Shown piece by piece: positions 1 to 9,311 of a stretch of 64,000 nt of DNA. Numbering within the stretch: the first letter of the stretch is position 1; each line of letters opens with the position of its first letter. A model generated the notes under the pieces. That model was not told where the DNA came from and did no database searches. It was given only the letters and a program-made list of their open reading frames with translations. The position numbers were made by a program, and so were the translations under genes. This DNA is from Vibrio gigantis (GTDB lineage Bacteria > Pseudomonadota > Gammaproteobacteria > Enterobacterales > Vibrionaceae), in assembly GCF_024347515.1 (NCBI RefSeq), contig NZ_AP025492.1, forward strand, positions 1,302,001 through 1,366,000, written 5' to 3'.

Positions 1-89
1 TTTCGATGATCAGTACAGGCTGTCCACTTAATGGGTGAGTGTGCTTGGTGGATGATTGCTATTAATTTTTCGTTTAATTAAATAGAGTG
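1..89. other. Left edge, no gene start visible
   Basis: A sensor kinase would be expected just after the response regulator on the minus strand, but these 89 bases contain no minus-strand ATG and the single GTG runs into a stop after a few codons. The minus frame that runs open off the edge has no usable start inside the window. The kinase, if present, starts beyond base 1. Confidence 0.5.
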
Positions 90-749
90 CTATTCAGCAT
101 TCAGTTGGTAGCCAAGGCCACGCACGGTTTTGATGATCTTAGGTGCGATTTTCTTACGAATACGACCAATAAATACCTCAACCGTGTTTGAGTCTCGGTC
201 GAAGTCTTGTTTGTAGATGTGCTCAACTAGCTCGGTGCGTGAGATAACCTTATTTTGGTTATGCATGAAGTACGCGACAACCTTATATTCCAGTGCCGTT
301 AGGCTTACTGCTTGGCCTTGCCACAATACTTTAGAGCTGCGAGTGTCTAGGCTTAGGTCACCGATTTGAAGTATAGGTGCTGCACTGCCGGACGCTCGGC
401 GTAGTTGAGCACGAATACGCGCAATCAACTCGACCATTTCAAATGGCTTAGTTAGGTAATCATCTGCGCCGGCATTTAAACCCTCGACACGCTGGGTAAG
501 CGTATCTCGAGCACTTAAGATAATCACAGGCGTATTAATGTTTTCGTCTCGAATGCCTTTTAATACGGTTAGGCCATCAAGTTTAGGTAGTCCTAAATCG
601 AGAACAATCGCGTCCCACTCTTCTGAGGTTGCACGATAGAGTGCGTCAATACCATCTTGAGAAAGTTCTGGAACCCAATCGGCTCCCTCAAGTGTTTCAA
701 TAATCTGTTGGCCCAAACGAGGTTCGTCTTCAACGACTAAAATTTTCAT
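90..749 (-). CDS. OmpR/PhoB-family response regulator
   Basis: DNA-binding two-component response regulator of 219 residues, a normal length for the OmpR/PhoB family. The receiver domain (about 1-115) has the acidic pair at E7/D8, the phospho-acceptor D51 and the conserved K101 before PF. The winged-helix domain (about 125-217) ends in the typical RGLGY motif. The ATG is preceded by AAGAAGAA. It lies 61 bases downstream of a PepSY-domain protein on the same strand, so the two are probably co-transcribed. That pairing resembles a V. cholerae regulator/PepSY/kinase set as I recall it. The cognate kinase is not in the window and the signal is unknown. Confidence 0.93.
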   Translation of the reverse strand: MKILVVEDEPRLGQQIIETLEGADWVPELSQDGIDALYRATSEEWDAIVLDLGLPKLDGLTVLKGIRDENINTPVIILSARDTLTQRVEGLNAGADDYLTKPFEMVELIARIRAQLRRASGSAAPILQIGDLSLDTRSSKVLWQGQAVSLTALEYKVVAYFMHNQNKVISRTELVEHIYKQDFDRDSNTVEVFIGRIRKKIAPKIIKTVRGLGYQLNAE

Positions 750-810
750 AATTGTTCTTCTTAATTTTTGTAATGACTGTTCGTTGTGCTTAACTATTTG
801 CCGTGCTCAG

Positions 811-1209
811 TTAGTCACCGTGCTTAATAGCGTTTTTAAAGTTGCGGCCTTCAATTTTTAGCATTTCTAACGTTTCGGCGTTGTATTCAACTTTGATGAT
901 GTTGTTTTGGTAGTTAATTTTTAGTTCATACACCCAAATATCATCATCTTCTTCTAGTTCGACCTTAATGATTCGGCCATGAAGATCGTTCTCAACGGCC
1001 GCATACATTTCAGAGAAAGGGCGGATATAACCTTCTCGAACCGCTTCATAGACTTCATCTTGATCTTCTTCAAATTCGATACGAGTTCCTGCTTTGTGAA
1101 CGTCTTGTACTAGGTCGTGACCATTATGATGTGAGTCAGCCCATGCGCCAGCAGAAACAAATAAGCCTAAGCTTATAGAAAACAAAGAAATCATAGCTTT
1201 ACTAAACAT
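811..1209 (-). CDS. Exported PepSY-domain protein
   Basis: Small periplasmic protein of 132 residues. Residues 1-24 form a signal peptide ending AGAWA-DS. The mature part is very acidic (EEDQDE and EEDDD stretches) and ends in a PepSY-like module of about 60 residues with a VELEEDDDIWVYELKI strand. PepSY proteins of this kind are often encoded next to two-component regulators and are thought to modulate sensing or proteolysis in the periplasm. It sits directly upstream of the response regulator, so a role in that signalling pathway is inferred. No catalytic motif is visible. Confidence 0.8.
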   Translation of the reverse strand: MFSKAMISLFSISLGLFVSAGAWADSHHNGHDLVQDVHKAGTRIEFEEDQDEVYEAVREGYIRPFSEMYAAVENDLHGRIIKVELEEDDDIWVYELKINYQNNIIKVEYNAETLEMLKIEGRNFKNAIKHGD

Positions 1210-1369
1210 AGCGAATCCTAGAGAAGGTTGATAGCGTTCAGTATAAAAAAGTAATTCTGAACAGAAAGTGAACCTGATTAATAATGAGAATTTGATACCG
1301 AAAAACTTAACGCTTAATAGTAACGCCTTAGAACAGAAGGCTAAACTCTGAGTGTTAAGATCGTAAGAT

Positions 1370-3112
1370 CTAGCGTTGTTGGAGTTCGTCTTCGAATATC
1401 TTATCTCTCATTTTCCAAAAGCGTCCTACTTTACGTGCAATCACGAATTGAGGTGGGCGGAATCTATGTTGGTGAGCAACCACTTTCGACGGTGAGGCCT
1501 CTTCAAAAGGACGATGTCTGTCTGCAAGGTGAGGGCGAACAAACTGGCCTTTGAAGTTTTGCTTCTGTTTCTTGGTGGTTAATGACCAAAACTCATGGAC
1601 TTGCGCTTGGTTTTCACCACGGTAAGTGACTTTAAGTTGTGATTTACCTTTGTCGTCCTTAAGCACGTTGAGGTCCATTTCTAAACACTCAAATACCAAG
1701 GCATCTTTTAGATTCAGTGCTTCTTTTAGCTTTTTGTCTGGGTCTACTAAGGTTGCATCGCACTCATGGCAAATACGCGCGGCAATGTCGTTATCGGCGC
1801 CACATTCACCGCAATATTTTGCACGAAAACGATAATTACAGTGTTCACGTTCGCCTGTGTCTTCATCGGTAAAGTAGCCTTGGCATTTACGACCAAAGTG
1901 TTCAAGCAGGAAACCATTGCTGTCTAATTTCCCCCAAAAGTTATTATTGAAGCCGCAAGCTGGGCAGGGGATTGTGATGGTTTCACTGTCTGAATCGGGT
2001 TTTGGATCGCCCACTTCAGGTTGATAAAGGTCGTAACTGTTACCTGCATAGTCGAGTACCAAACACTCTTTTTTCCCTGGAGATAGGCGTAAGCCGCGGC
2101 CAACGATTTGTTGATATAAACTGATGGATTCGGTCGGGCGTAAAATAGCGATTAAATCGACGTGCGGCGCATCAAAACCTGTGGTTAATACCGATACGTT
2201 GACCAAGAACTTGATTTTACGCTCTTTGAAATCACTGATGATTTGGTCACGTTCGAGTGTTGGTGTGTCGCCGATCACAATTGAAGCTTCCCCTTCTGGC
2301 AATAAGCCGAGGATCTCTTGCGCGTGTCTAACGGTCGCAGCGAACACCATGATGCCGAGTTTGTCTTGGGCTAGATGAATGATTTGGTCGACAATTTGTG
2401 GAGTCGCTCGCTTCGATTGCTCTATCACCATGTCGAGTTCGGCCTCTTTGTAGCGACCTGTGCTAGCAGGCTTTAACTGCGAAAAGTCGTAGCTCAAAAC
2501 GGGTGCATCGATCATGCGTGCAGGCGTTAAGAAGCCTTCGTCGAGCAGGTAACGAATCGGCAGCTCAAAAATACAGTCGCGGAAGAAGCGTGGCTCATCT
2601 GAACGCACTTGCCCGCGAGTGTGATATTGATAAATCCAGCCCATCCCAAGACGATATGGGGTAGCCGTTAATCCAAGCACCTTGATACCAGAATTATTCT
2701 CTCGCAAGTGAGTGATTACTTTTTGATAGCTACTGGTCTTTTCATCGGGAACACGATGGCATTCGTCGATAACCAACAGTGAAAATTGGTTAGAGAATGA
2801 GTCGAGGTTTCGAACAACGGATTGCACCGAAGCAAACACCACTTGTTGGTCTGTCTCTTTACGGCCTAAACCCGCCGAGAAAATCGATCCTTTTAGTCCG
2901 TAACCTTCATATTTTTCATGGTTCTGTTCAACCAACTCTTTTACGTGAGCAAGTACCAATACACGACCTTTCGCAAGCCTTGCCAGCTCTGCAATCACAA
3001 GGCTTTTTCCTGCACCTGTCGGAAGCACGAGAACAGCCGGAGTTTGGTGTTTTCTGAAGTAATGAATCACTGATTTTACGGAATCAGCTTGGTACGGGCG
3101 GAGTGTATACAT
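1370..3112 (-). CDS. radD: RadD-type DNA helicase/ATPase (YejH)
   Basis: Superfamily 2 helicase of 580 residues, matching RadD/YejH in length. Visible motifs are Walker A LPTGAGKS (about 30-37), a DECH box (116-119), GLTATP, and motif VI QIVGRGLR (about 335-342). A cysteine-rich zinc module with CPAC, CGEC and CHEC pairs lies between about 383 and 451. RadD acts in double-strand break repair and stimulates RecA-mediated strand exchange in E. coli. The start is placed at the ATG of MYTLRPYQ because homologues begin there; the frame stays open 15 codons further upstream. It is divergent from rsuA across about 100 bases. Confidence 0.9.
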   Translation of the reverse strand: MYTLRPYQADSVKSVIHYFRKHQTPAVLVLPTGAGKSLVIAELARLAKGRVLVLAHVKELVEQNHEKYEGYGLKGSIFSAGLGRKETDQQVVFASVQSVVRNLDSFSNQFSLLVIDECHRVPDEKTSSYQKVITHLRENNSGIKVLGLTATPYRLGMGWIYQYHTRGQVRSDEPRFFRDCIFELPIRYLLDEGFLTPARMIDAPVLSYDFSQLKPASTGRYKEAELDMVIEQSKRATPQIVDQIIHLAQDKLGIMVFAATVRHAQEILGLLPEGEASIVIGDTPTLERDQIISDFKERKIKFLVNVSVLTTGFDAPHVDLIAILRPTESISLYQQIVGRGLRLSPGKKECLVLDYAGNSYDLYQPEVGDPKPDSDSETITIPCPACGFNNNFWGKLDSNGFLLEHFGRKCQGYFTDEDTGEREHCNYRFRAKYCGECGADNDIAARICHECDATLVDPDKKLKEALNLKDALVFECLEMDLNVLKDDKGKSQLKVTYRGENQAQVHEFWSLTTKKQKQNFKGQFVRPHLADRHRPFEEASPSKVVAHQHRFRPPQFVIARKVGRFWKMRDKIFEDELQQR

Positions 3113-3209
3113 ATCGCGTCTTGTAAGAAGGAAAACAAATAGTGTGAAATAGCTCAACTAATCGAGCAAAGGTGACTATAATACCCGACTTAGATTAGTT
3201 GAGGTATTC

Positions 3210-3905
3210 ATGCGTTTAGATAAATTTCTGTGCGATGCATTAGGCGTCACTCGAAGAGAAGCAACACACTTATTAAAATCCAAAGCAGTGACAGTTAATG
3301 ATGTCATTCAAAAAAGCGGTTCACTCAAGGTTACAGAAGAGTGCGTTGTGGAATGGCAAGGTAATGAACTGCATGTTCATGGCCCACGTTACATCATGCT
3401 TTATAAGCCAGAAGGCTTTGTTTGTTCGCATGAAGATGGCGCAAATCGTATCGCGTTTGAATTACTTGATGAAATCAAAATGGACAAGCTGCACTTTGCT
3501 GGTCGTTTAGATATTGATACAACAGGTCTTGTGTTGATTACCGACGACGGTAAGTGGTCTCACCGTATCACATCTCCAAAGCACAAGTGTGAGAAGACGT
3601 ACCGTGTGTGGTTGGTTGAACCTGTTGAAGACGATTACGTTGAAAAATTCAAAGAGGGCATCCAGCTTAAGAGCGAAGATGGCTTAACACTTCCTGCGCA
3701 CCTAGAAGTTCGTGCTGAGCGTGAAGTGCTGCTAACGATTCACGAAGGCAAATACCACCAAGTTAAACGCATGTTTGCAGCACTTGGTAACAAGGTAGAA
3801 GCACTGCACCGTGAACGTATTGGCGAAATTGAGATGGACGAATCTTTAGAGTTAGGTGAATACCGTTACCTAACGCAAGAAGAAGTCGACTCTATCTGGA
3901 AGTAA
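3210..3905 (+). CDS. rsuA: 16S rRNA pseudouridine(516) synthase
   Basis: 231 residues, the same length as E. coli RsuA. An S4-like RNA-binding domain (about 1-58) is followed by the RsuA catalytic domain with the signature GRLDIDTTGL and its catalytic aspartate at D101. The enzyme isomerises U516 of 16S rRNA to pseudouridine during small-subunit assembly. It is divergent from radD, an arrangement kept in related gammaproteobacteria. A weak hairpin after the stop may end the transcript. Confidence 0.94.
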   Translation: MRLDKFLCDALGVTRREATHLLKSKAVTVNDVIQKSGSLKVTEECVVEWQGNELHVHGPRYIMLYKPEGFVCSHEDGANRIAFELLDEIKMDKLHFAGRLDIDTTGLVLITDDGKWSHRITSPKHKCEKTYRVWLVEPVEDDYVEKFKEGIQLKSEDGLTLPAHLEVRAEREVLLTIHEGKYHQVKRMFAALGNKVEALHRERIGEIEMDESLELGEYRYLTQEEVDSIWK

Positions 3906-3922
3906 TCCCTACCTATTGATGT

Positions 3923-3955
3923 AGCCGAGCAAGGATAGCGTCGGCTGATTATTTT
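3923..3955 (+). terminator. Weak hairpin after rsuA
   Basis: Arms AGCCGA and TCGGCT with a 12-base loop are followed by a T-rich but interrupted tail. It is a possible rsuA terminator with poor U-tract quality. Confidence 0.35.
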
Positions 3956-4057
3956 GACTGGTACTAGGACAGTTTCAGCCATTATTACTATGTGTGTATT
4001 CATGTATCACTGTGTATGCTCGTGCGCACATAGAACCTAGTACTTAGTCGGAGAGTT

Positions 4058-5275
4058 ATGCAAACATCTACCCAACAAACACCAAGCTCACAACCACAAA
4101 CTCCTCAGTTAGGTTGGATGCTATTTTTGGTTTTGGGTGCGATTGGTGCACTGACACCACTCGCCATCGATATGTACCTGCCTGCAATGCCAACGATCGC
4201 TAAAGATCTAGGTGTGACAGCGGGCGAAGTACAAATCACACTCACAGCGTACACCGCAGGTTTTGCACTCGGTCAGTTGTTACATGGCCCGTTAGCCGAC
4301 AGTTATGGTCGTAAGCCCGTTTTATTAATTGGGGTGTTTTTGTTTGCGATCGCGTCTGTGGTAAGTGCGACTACTCATGGTATTGAAGCGCTAACGTTAG
4401 TTCGTACTGCTCAAGGTTTTGCAGGTGCGGCAGCAGCGGTAATAATCCAAGCCGTTGTGCGTGATATGTTCGACCGTGAAGATTTCGCAAGAACCATGTC
4501 GTTCGTTACCTTGGTGATGACGGTTGCGCCATTAATCGCCCCTATGATTGGTGGTTACCTAGCATTGTGGTTCGGTTGGCGTTCAATTTTTTGGGTGTTG
4601 GCTATTTTTGCGGTGATTGTGATTATTGCGGTGATAATTAAAATTCCTGAGACACTGCCTGTCGAAAATCGTCAACCATTGCGCTTTAAAACGACGATTC
4701 GTAATTACGCCCGTTTATGTAAAAACTCGACCGCTATGGGCCTGATTTTCTCTGGTGCATTCTCGTTTTCTGGGATGTTTGCATTCTTAACCGCAGGCTC
4801 TTTTGTCTACATTGATGTTTATGGTGTACGTCCTGACCTATTTGGTTACCTGTTTGGCTTGAACATTGTCGCGATGATTCTGATGACGACAATCAATGGC
4901 CGAATCGTTAAGAAGGTCGGTTCTCATACAATGTTGAGAGCTGCGCTAGTCATTCAATTACTGGCTGGTGTGGGTCTGCTTATCGGATGGGTATTGGATC
5001 TCGGACTATGGGGTATTGTGCCGTTTGTGATGCTGTTTATCGGCACCATTTCTACTATCGGCAGTAACTCTATGGGCCTATTGCTAAGTGGTTATCCAAA
5101 CATGGCAGGCACAGCTTCTTCGCTTGCAGGCACATTAAGATTTGGTACTGGTTCTGTCGTTGGTGCGATCGTTGCGATGATGCCAAGTGACAGTGCTGGG
5201 TCTATGGCTATAGTAATGGCTGCGTGTGCAGTAATGTCAGCATTACTATATTGGACATTAGGAAAGAAGGCATAA
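4058..5275 (+). CDS. Bcr/CflA-family multidrug MFS exporter
   Basis: Inner-membrane major facilitator of 405 residues with about 12 hydrophobic segments. The family marks are the N-terminal DMYLPAMP segment and the GPLADSYGRKP loop between helices 2 and 3. Bcr-type proteins export drugs such as bicyclomycin by proton antiport, and also dipeptides or cysteine in E. coli. GGAGAG precedes the ATG. The stop codon overlaps the start of the next gene in the sequence TAATG, so the two are translationally coupled. The substrate cannot be told from sequence. Confidence 0.88.
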   Translation: MQTSTQQTPSSQPQTPQLGWMLFLVLGAIGALTPLAIDMYLPAMPTIAKDLGVTAGEVQITLTAYTAGFALGQLLHGPLADSYGRKPVLLIGVFLFAIASVVSATTHGIEALTLVRTAQGFAGAAAAVIIQAVVRDMFDREDFARTMSFVTLVMTVAPLIAPMIGGYLALWFGWRSIFWVLAIFAVIVIIAVIIKIPETLPVENRQPLRFKTTIRNYARLCKNSTAMGLIFSGAFSFSGMFAFLTAGSFVYIDVYGVRPDLFGYLFGLNIVAMILMTTINGRIVKKVGSHTMLRAALVIQLLAGVGLLIGWVLDLGLWGIVPFVMLFIGTISTIGSNSMGLLLSGYPNMAGTASSLAGTLRFGTGSVVGAIVAMMPSDSAGSMAIVMAACAVMSALLYWTLGKKA

Positions 5276-5934
5276 TGTCAAAATACTATATTGAAATTCA
5301 GAAGTTAGTGAACGATGCGTTAGGTGAGCTATATGCTCTACATAAGTCTGGCAAGGCCATTGACGCACCTATCGCGAACAACCTTTACCTTGTTCGCTGG
5401 GTAACAAAGGCGATTAAATCTCAAGCTTATGATCGCGTGATTGTACCTGACTTGGTTCGCTGGCAGAAACAGGGGCGTTCAAAAGGTAACAACTCTGATT
5501 TAACTTTTACCTTTAAACGTATTTCATCGTTTTACGGACGTTTTTTCCCTGAAGGCGAAGAGCCTAAAGCGCTAAAAGACAGTGATGTTGAAGCGTTCAT
5601 GGACAAAATGTACGAGATGGGCTGGAGCGTATCGAGTGAAGACGAGCTAACGACTGGCGGTAAGATTCAATTCTTTACTGATGGTGAGCACTCTTTTGCT
5701 TTGTGTGGTAAACAGTGTGACGACTCTTTTGACGGTGAGTTGATGGTTAAGCCGATGAACTGGTTTGTTCGTGGTAACCATGCAGAGTTCATCCAAGCGG
5801 CGATGGAAGCGGGTTTCATGCTTCACAAAGTAACGGACTATAAGTCTGCGGTGAAGTATCACGGTGAATATATTGTTTACCCTGCGAACCAAGGCAACCA
5901 GCTGGCTGAGATCCCAATTAGCGTTATTGGCTAA
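5275..5934 (+). CDS. DUF2913-family protein
   Basis: Protein of 219 residues that I recognise as DUF2913, a family of unknown function found in vibrios and enterics. It is soluble, with no signal peptide and no obvious catalytic motif. The start is set at the ATG that shares its A with the stop of the Bcr-type exporter; GGAAAGAAGG lies just upstream. The frame is open further upstream but only inside the exporter gene. The coupling suggests co-regulation with the exporter, without showing a shared function. Confidence 0.75.
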   Translation: MSKYYIEIQKLVNDALGELYALHKSGKAIDAPIANNLYLVRWVTKAIKSQAYDRVIVPDLVRWQKQGRSKGNNSDLTFTFKRISSFYGRFFPEGEEPKALKDSDVEAFMDKMYEMGWSVSSEDELTTGGKIQFFTDGEHSFALCGKQCDDSFDGELMVKPMNWFVRGNHAEFIQAAMEAGFMLHKVTDYKSAVKYHGEYIVYPANQGNQLAEIPISVIG

Positions 5935-5946
5935 CGGATAGATACG

Positions 5947-5993
5947 AGATGCGAGATGAGTGATACCAAGAGCCACTTACTCGCATCTTTTTT
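5947..5993 (+). terminator. Terminator after the exporter/DUF2913 pair
   Basis: Arms AGATGCGAG and CTCGCATCT with imperfect inner pairing are followed by six T residues. The arm sequence matches the core of the 42-base repeats that follow. Confidence 0.7.
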
Positions 5994-6020
5994 ATCTTTC
6001 TTATCTCAGATCTTGAATAA

Positions 6021-6113
6021 CGTATCCGCTTTTAATCTCTTCGCATCTCGACATTCGAGTCCCGCATCTGCTTTTAGTCTTTTCGCATCTCGACACTCGA
6101 ATCTCGCATCTGC
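6021..6113. repeat. 42-bp direct repeats, about 2.3 copies
   Basis: Two near-identical units begin at 6042 and 6084 (each starting CGCATCTCGACA), preceded by a half unit from 6021. The spacing is exactly 42 bases. The last unit forms the 3' end and stop codon of the minus-strand DUF2867 gene. A diverged copy occurs near 28390. Confidence 0.8.
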
Positions 6114-7534
6114 TCTTTAGCTTGCTTCTCAATTGCCTTCACCATGCCTTTAAAAATAAACAGGTGAGCAGGCATCATCGCAAACCAGTACACTAACCCT
6201 AGAAAGCCCTTGGGATGCCACCAAGCCGAAATGTTCAGCTCGCGAGAAGCACCGTGGTCAGAGACGGTAATCTCTAGTCTTCCCAAACCGGGGCCTTTCA
6301 TTCCAAAGAGTAAAGATAAAAACTTGTTTTCTTCACAACGAATGACTTTCCATGAATCGATTTTGTCACCGACTTTTAGGTTGGGTCCTTCTGGCATTTG
6401 ACGAACCGGTACACCACCACCGAAAAGAACATCCAACCATTCACGTGTGCGCCATAAAGCGTTTGCGAAGAAGTAACCTTGCTGTGGGCTTCCGATTTGC
6501 TGAGCCACGTGCCAAAGCGACTCTAATGATGCGTTTGAAGTGATACTTGCACCTGTTTTCTTCGGATAGTAACCGTATCCCGCTTGCCAGCGCTTAAAGG
6601 CGGTTTTGTCAAAGCCCCACACATTACTTTTTACGAAGTTACCTTCAGCGTGTATGGCTTGTTCAACCATATTTTCAAACGAAACAAGCTTCTGAGGGTA
6701 CTTTTCTTTGATGGTGGTCGAATTGGCGATGAAGTCGTGCTTTAAGCCTGCAAGCAGTGCTCTGCCTACGTTGGACGGCACGGAAGTCACCACGCCTAAC
6801 CAATATGAAGCAATCTTTGGTGTCAGTAGCGATGTCGCCCACAGCCTGAGTGGACGATCGGCGGTTTTGGCTATATGAGCAAATTGGTTTCGATAAGAGA
6901 CAATATCCGGTCCACCAACTTCGAAGATTTGGCTTTCATTTGGTGTGTCTTGCGCGAGCTTCAGTAGATAGTGGTTCAGGTTCTGCAATGCAATTGGGTT
7001 CGCTTTAGAATCAACCCACTTTGGCGCAATCATGATGGGTAAGTTGTACACGAAGTCTCGCATGATCTCGAACGCCGCAGAGCCAGGGCCAATGATAACG
7101 CCAGCTTGAAGTTCGGTTACAGGTACTGGTCCTTTACGAAGCAGTTCACCGGTTTTCTTCCTTGCTTGAAGATGCTCTGAATCGCCAGTTTGAGGTTGAA
7201 GGGAGCTAAGGTAGATGACGTGTTGATTCATTGAACCAAGAGCCGAAACAAAATTGCGTGCTAAATTCAGCTCATAATCAATAAAGTCGTGGCCTTCTGC
7301 CATACCATGGACGAGGAAGAAGATAAGATCAAAATCGGGGACCAATGCTTGTGTCGCGGCTTGATCAGCGAGATCAAGGTACTCAAGTGATAAGTTTTCG
7401 TGTGGCTCGGTTCGCGCCTTTAAATAGTCGATATGCCTTGCTGCTGCCGTGACTTGATAACCTTGCTTAAGCAGGAGAGGGAGGAGTTGTGAACCAACAT
7501 ATCCAGAAGCGCCTAAAACCAGTACTTTCTTCAT
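6074..7534 (-). CDS. NAD(P)-binding SDR-like protein with DUF2867 domain
   Basis: 486 residues. The N-terminus has a Rossmann motif GASGYVGSQLLP, as in NmrA-like atypical short-chain dehydrogenases. The C-terminal half (about 330-470) is DUF2867, ending in a hydrophobic stretch. The overall shape and length resemble E. coli YbjT. Substrate and reaction are unknown. The start is at the ATG of MKKVLVLG, with GGAG seven bases upstream; an ATG 15 bases earlier lacks a site. The last residues (MRDSSVEMRKD) are encoded by the 42-bp repeat array, so the C-terminal tail looks recently acquired. Confidence 0.82.
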   Translation of the reverse strand: MKKVLVLGASGYVGSQLLPLLLKQGYQVTAAARHIDYLKARTEPHENLSLEYLDLADQAATQALVPDFDLIFFLVHGMAEGHDFIDYELNLARNFVSALGSMNQHVIYLSSLQPQTGDSEHLQARKKTGELLRKGPVPVTELQAGVIIGPGSAAFEIMRDFVYNLPIMIAPKWVDSKANPIALQNLNHYLLKLAQDTPNESQIFEVGGPDIVSYRNQFAHIAKTADRPLRLWATSLLTPKIASYWLGVVTSVPSNVGRALLAGLKHDFIANSTTIKEKYPQKLVSFENMVEQAIHAEGNFVKSNVWGFDKTAFKRWQAGYGYYPKKTGASITSNASLESLWHVAQQIGSPQQGYFFANALWRTREWLDVLFGGGVPVRQMPEGPNLKVGDKIDSWKVIRCEENKFLSLLFGMKGPGLGRLEITVSDHGASRELNISAWWHPKGFLGLVYWFAMMPAHLFIFKGMVKAIEKQAKEQMRDSSVEMRKD

Positions 7535-7689
7535 TGTTACTCCATGCATTGCGTATCAAATCATCCTTTACTCATACTACGCTAACTTTTCTACAAAACC
7601 AATTGAGCCATGAGTAATGAAAAAGCCAATAGAAAGAATCTATTGGCTTAAGTTTATAGGCAGCATCCAATCGCTTCGATTGGTATCAA

Positions 7690-9117
7690 TTAGCTCTGCT
7701 GCTGCGCTTTAGGGCTAAGGTTATTTCCCTTGTATTCGCCAGTCAGCGTTTTTAGGAATGCTTTGATGGCATCCACTTCATCATCAGTCATTTCAACACC
7801 AACTTGATACTTACCCATATCGAAAATCGCCTTGTCTAAAGTTTCTGCCTGTCCATCGTGGAAGTAGGGCGCAGTCAATTCGATGTTTCTGAGTGTCGGG
7901 ACTTTAAACTTGTGTCTGTCCGTTTCGTTGCCTGTTACGTTGAAACGTCCCATATCTTCGGGTGTGATCTCAGAACCACGGTCAGAGAAGTAATCCGCTT
8001 TTAGCCCCATTGCCTCAAAGGTCTCGCCACCCATGGCCTCACCTGCATGACATGTACCACAGCTATACTTTTTGAAAAGCATCAAGCCATATTTTTCATG
8101 GCTATCTATCGCATCGACGTTACCCGTTAAATATTGGTCAAAACGGCTGTTGGGTGTCGTCAATGTCTTTTCAAATTCAGCGATAGCGTGAGTTATGGTG
8201 TAGCCGCTGATTTCACCTTCGTAGGTCTTGTCGAACATAGCCACTAATTCTTGATCGTTGCTGAGCTTGTCGACTATCTGATCCCAGCCTTCAGAACCCA
8301 TTTCAATCGGGTTGAATGGAGGGCCGCCCGCTTGGTCTTGGAGATCGTTTGCTCGACCGTCCCAAAATTGGAGTTTGTTGTACACCGAGTTGAAGACGGT
8401 TGGTGCATTGATTCCACCCACTTGACCATGAATACCGACCGAGCCAACTAGATTGTCTACTCCACCCGTATCAAGGCCATGACACGATGCACAAGATACG
8501 GTGTCATCTCCAGATAGGCGGGTATCGTGATACAAGGCTTTACCTAACTTAGCTCTGTCTTCATTAACGTCGAAGCTAGAATAGATAGGCTGCAAAGCGA
8601 GCTTTTTTCCTTCGTCATGCACCGGTGAGTTGGCGTGAAGATCGGCGCGTGTTTGGCGAATCCATTTAAGAAGCGTGTGTTTCTCTTCTTTCGATATTCC
8701 TGCAGACCAGTGCATCGATTGGTAGATCTTTGGAGGCATTGAGTCGTCATAAAGCACTTTCTCGATACGAGCTAATGCCACTTCAGATATCGGTTCTTGA
8801 CCTTGTACACCGTTGAACAGCTGAGTGATTTCAAAGTGTCTCATACCGGATTGAAGGTCCTTATCCATCAGATTCTTGGCGACCGGCCAATCGGCATAAA
8901 AAGGCATCTCACTATCACCAGTATGACAATAACTGCACCCCTTATCTGTTAGGACTTTCATCGCTTGATAATCAAGAGATGATTTATCGAGTGATGAGAA
9001 TTGCGCCAAGTTTTGTTCTGCTAGCTTTTGATCATTTTTGCCGACCAAATACACTGAGCCTAAATAAGCCGCAATGCCTAAACCAACTAAACCTAATATT
9101 ATTTTTTTATTATTCAT
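7690..9117 (-). CDS. Membrane-anchored tri-haem peroxidase (YhjA/Ccp type)
   Basis: 475 residues. One N-terminal membrane helix (about 5-26) anchors a periplasmic enzyme with three c-type haem sites: CSYCH (61-65), CASCH (209-213) and CGTCH (353-357). Ordinary bacterial cytochrome c peroxidases have only the last two; the extra N-terminal haem and anchor match the quinol peroxidase YhjA of E. coli, which reduces hydrogen peroxide with electrons from the quinone pool and supports anaerobic respiration on peroxide. A perfect FNR-type box lies upstream, consistent with induction at low oxygen. It is a single-gene unit. Confidence 0.9.
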   Translation of the reverse strand: MNNKKIILGLVGLGIAAYLGSVYLVGKNDQKLAEQNLAQFSSLDKSSLDYQAMKVLTDKGCSYCHTGDSEMPFYADWPVAKNLMDKDLQSGMRHFEITQLFNGVQGQEPISEVALARIEKVLYDDSMPPKIYQSMHWSAGISKEEKHTLLKWIRQTRADLHANSPVHDEGKKLALQPIYSSFDVNEDRAKLGKALYHDTRLSGDDTVSCASCHGLDTGGVDNLVGSVGIHGQVGGINAPTVFNSVYNKLQFWDGRANDLQDQAGGPPFNPIEMGSEGWDQIVDKLSNDQELVAMFDKTYEGEISGYTITHAIAEFEKTLTTPNSRFDQYLTGNVDAIDSHEKYGLMLFKKYSCGTCHAGEAMGGETFEAMGLKADYFSDRGSEITPEDMGRFNVTGNETDRHKFKVPTLRNIELTAPYFHDGQAETLDKAIFDMGKYQVGVEMTDDEVDAIKAFLKTLTGEYKGNNLSPKAQQQS

Positions 9118-9311
9118 CTTTTAACTCCCTAGTGAACTGGCTAGGAAGTTATTGAATTTAAGCGACTTTATGAAATGACAAAAAGGAATCAATATTAATC
9201 GAATAACTAGATGGAGAAGAATTTAACGGAATAAAGCCATTCAATTCATATGGTTATTTTCATTTGTTAAAAATGACAACAAATACAAAGAGATGCCGAT
9301 CGTCACCAACT

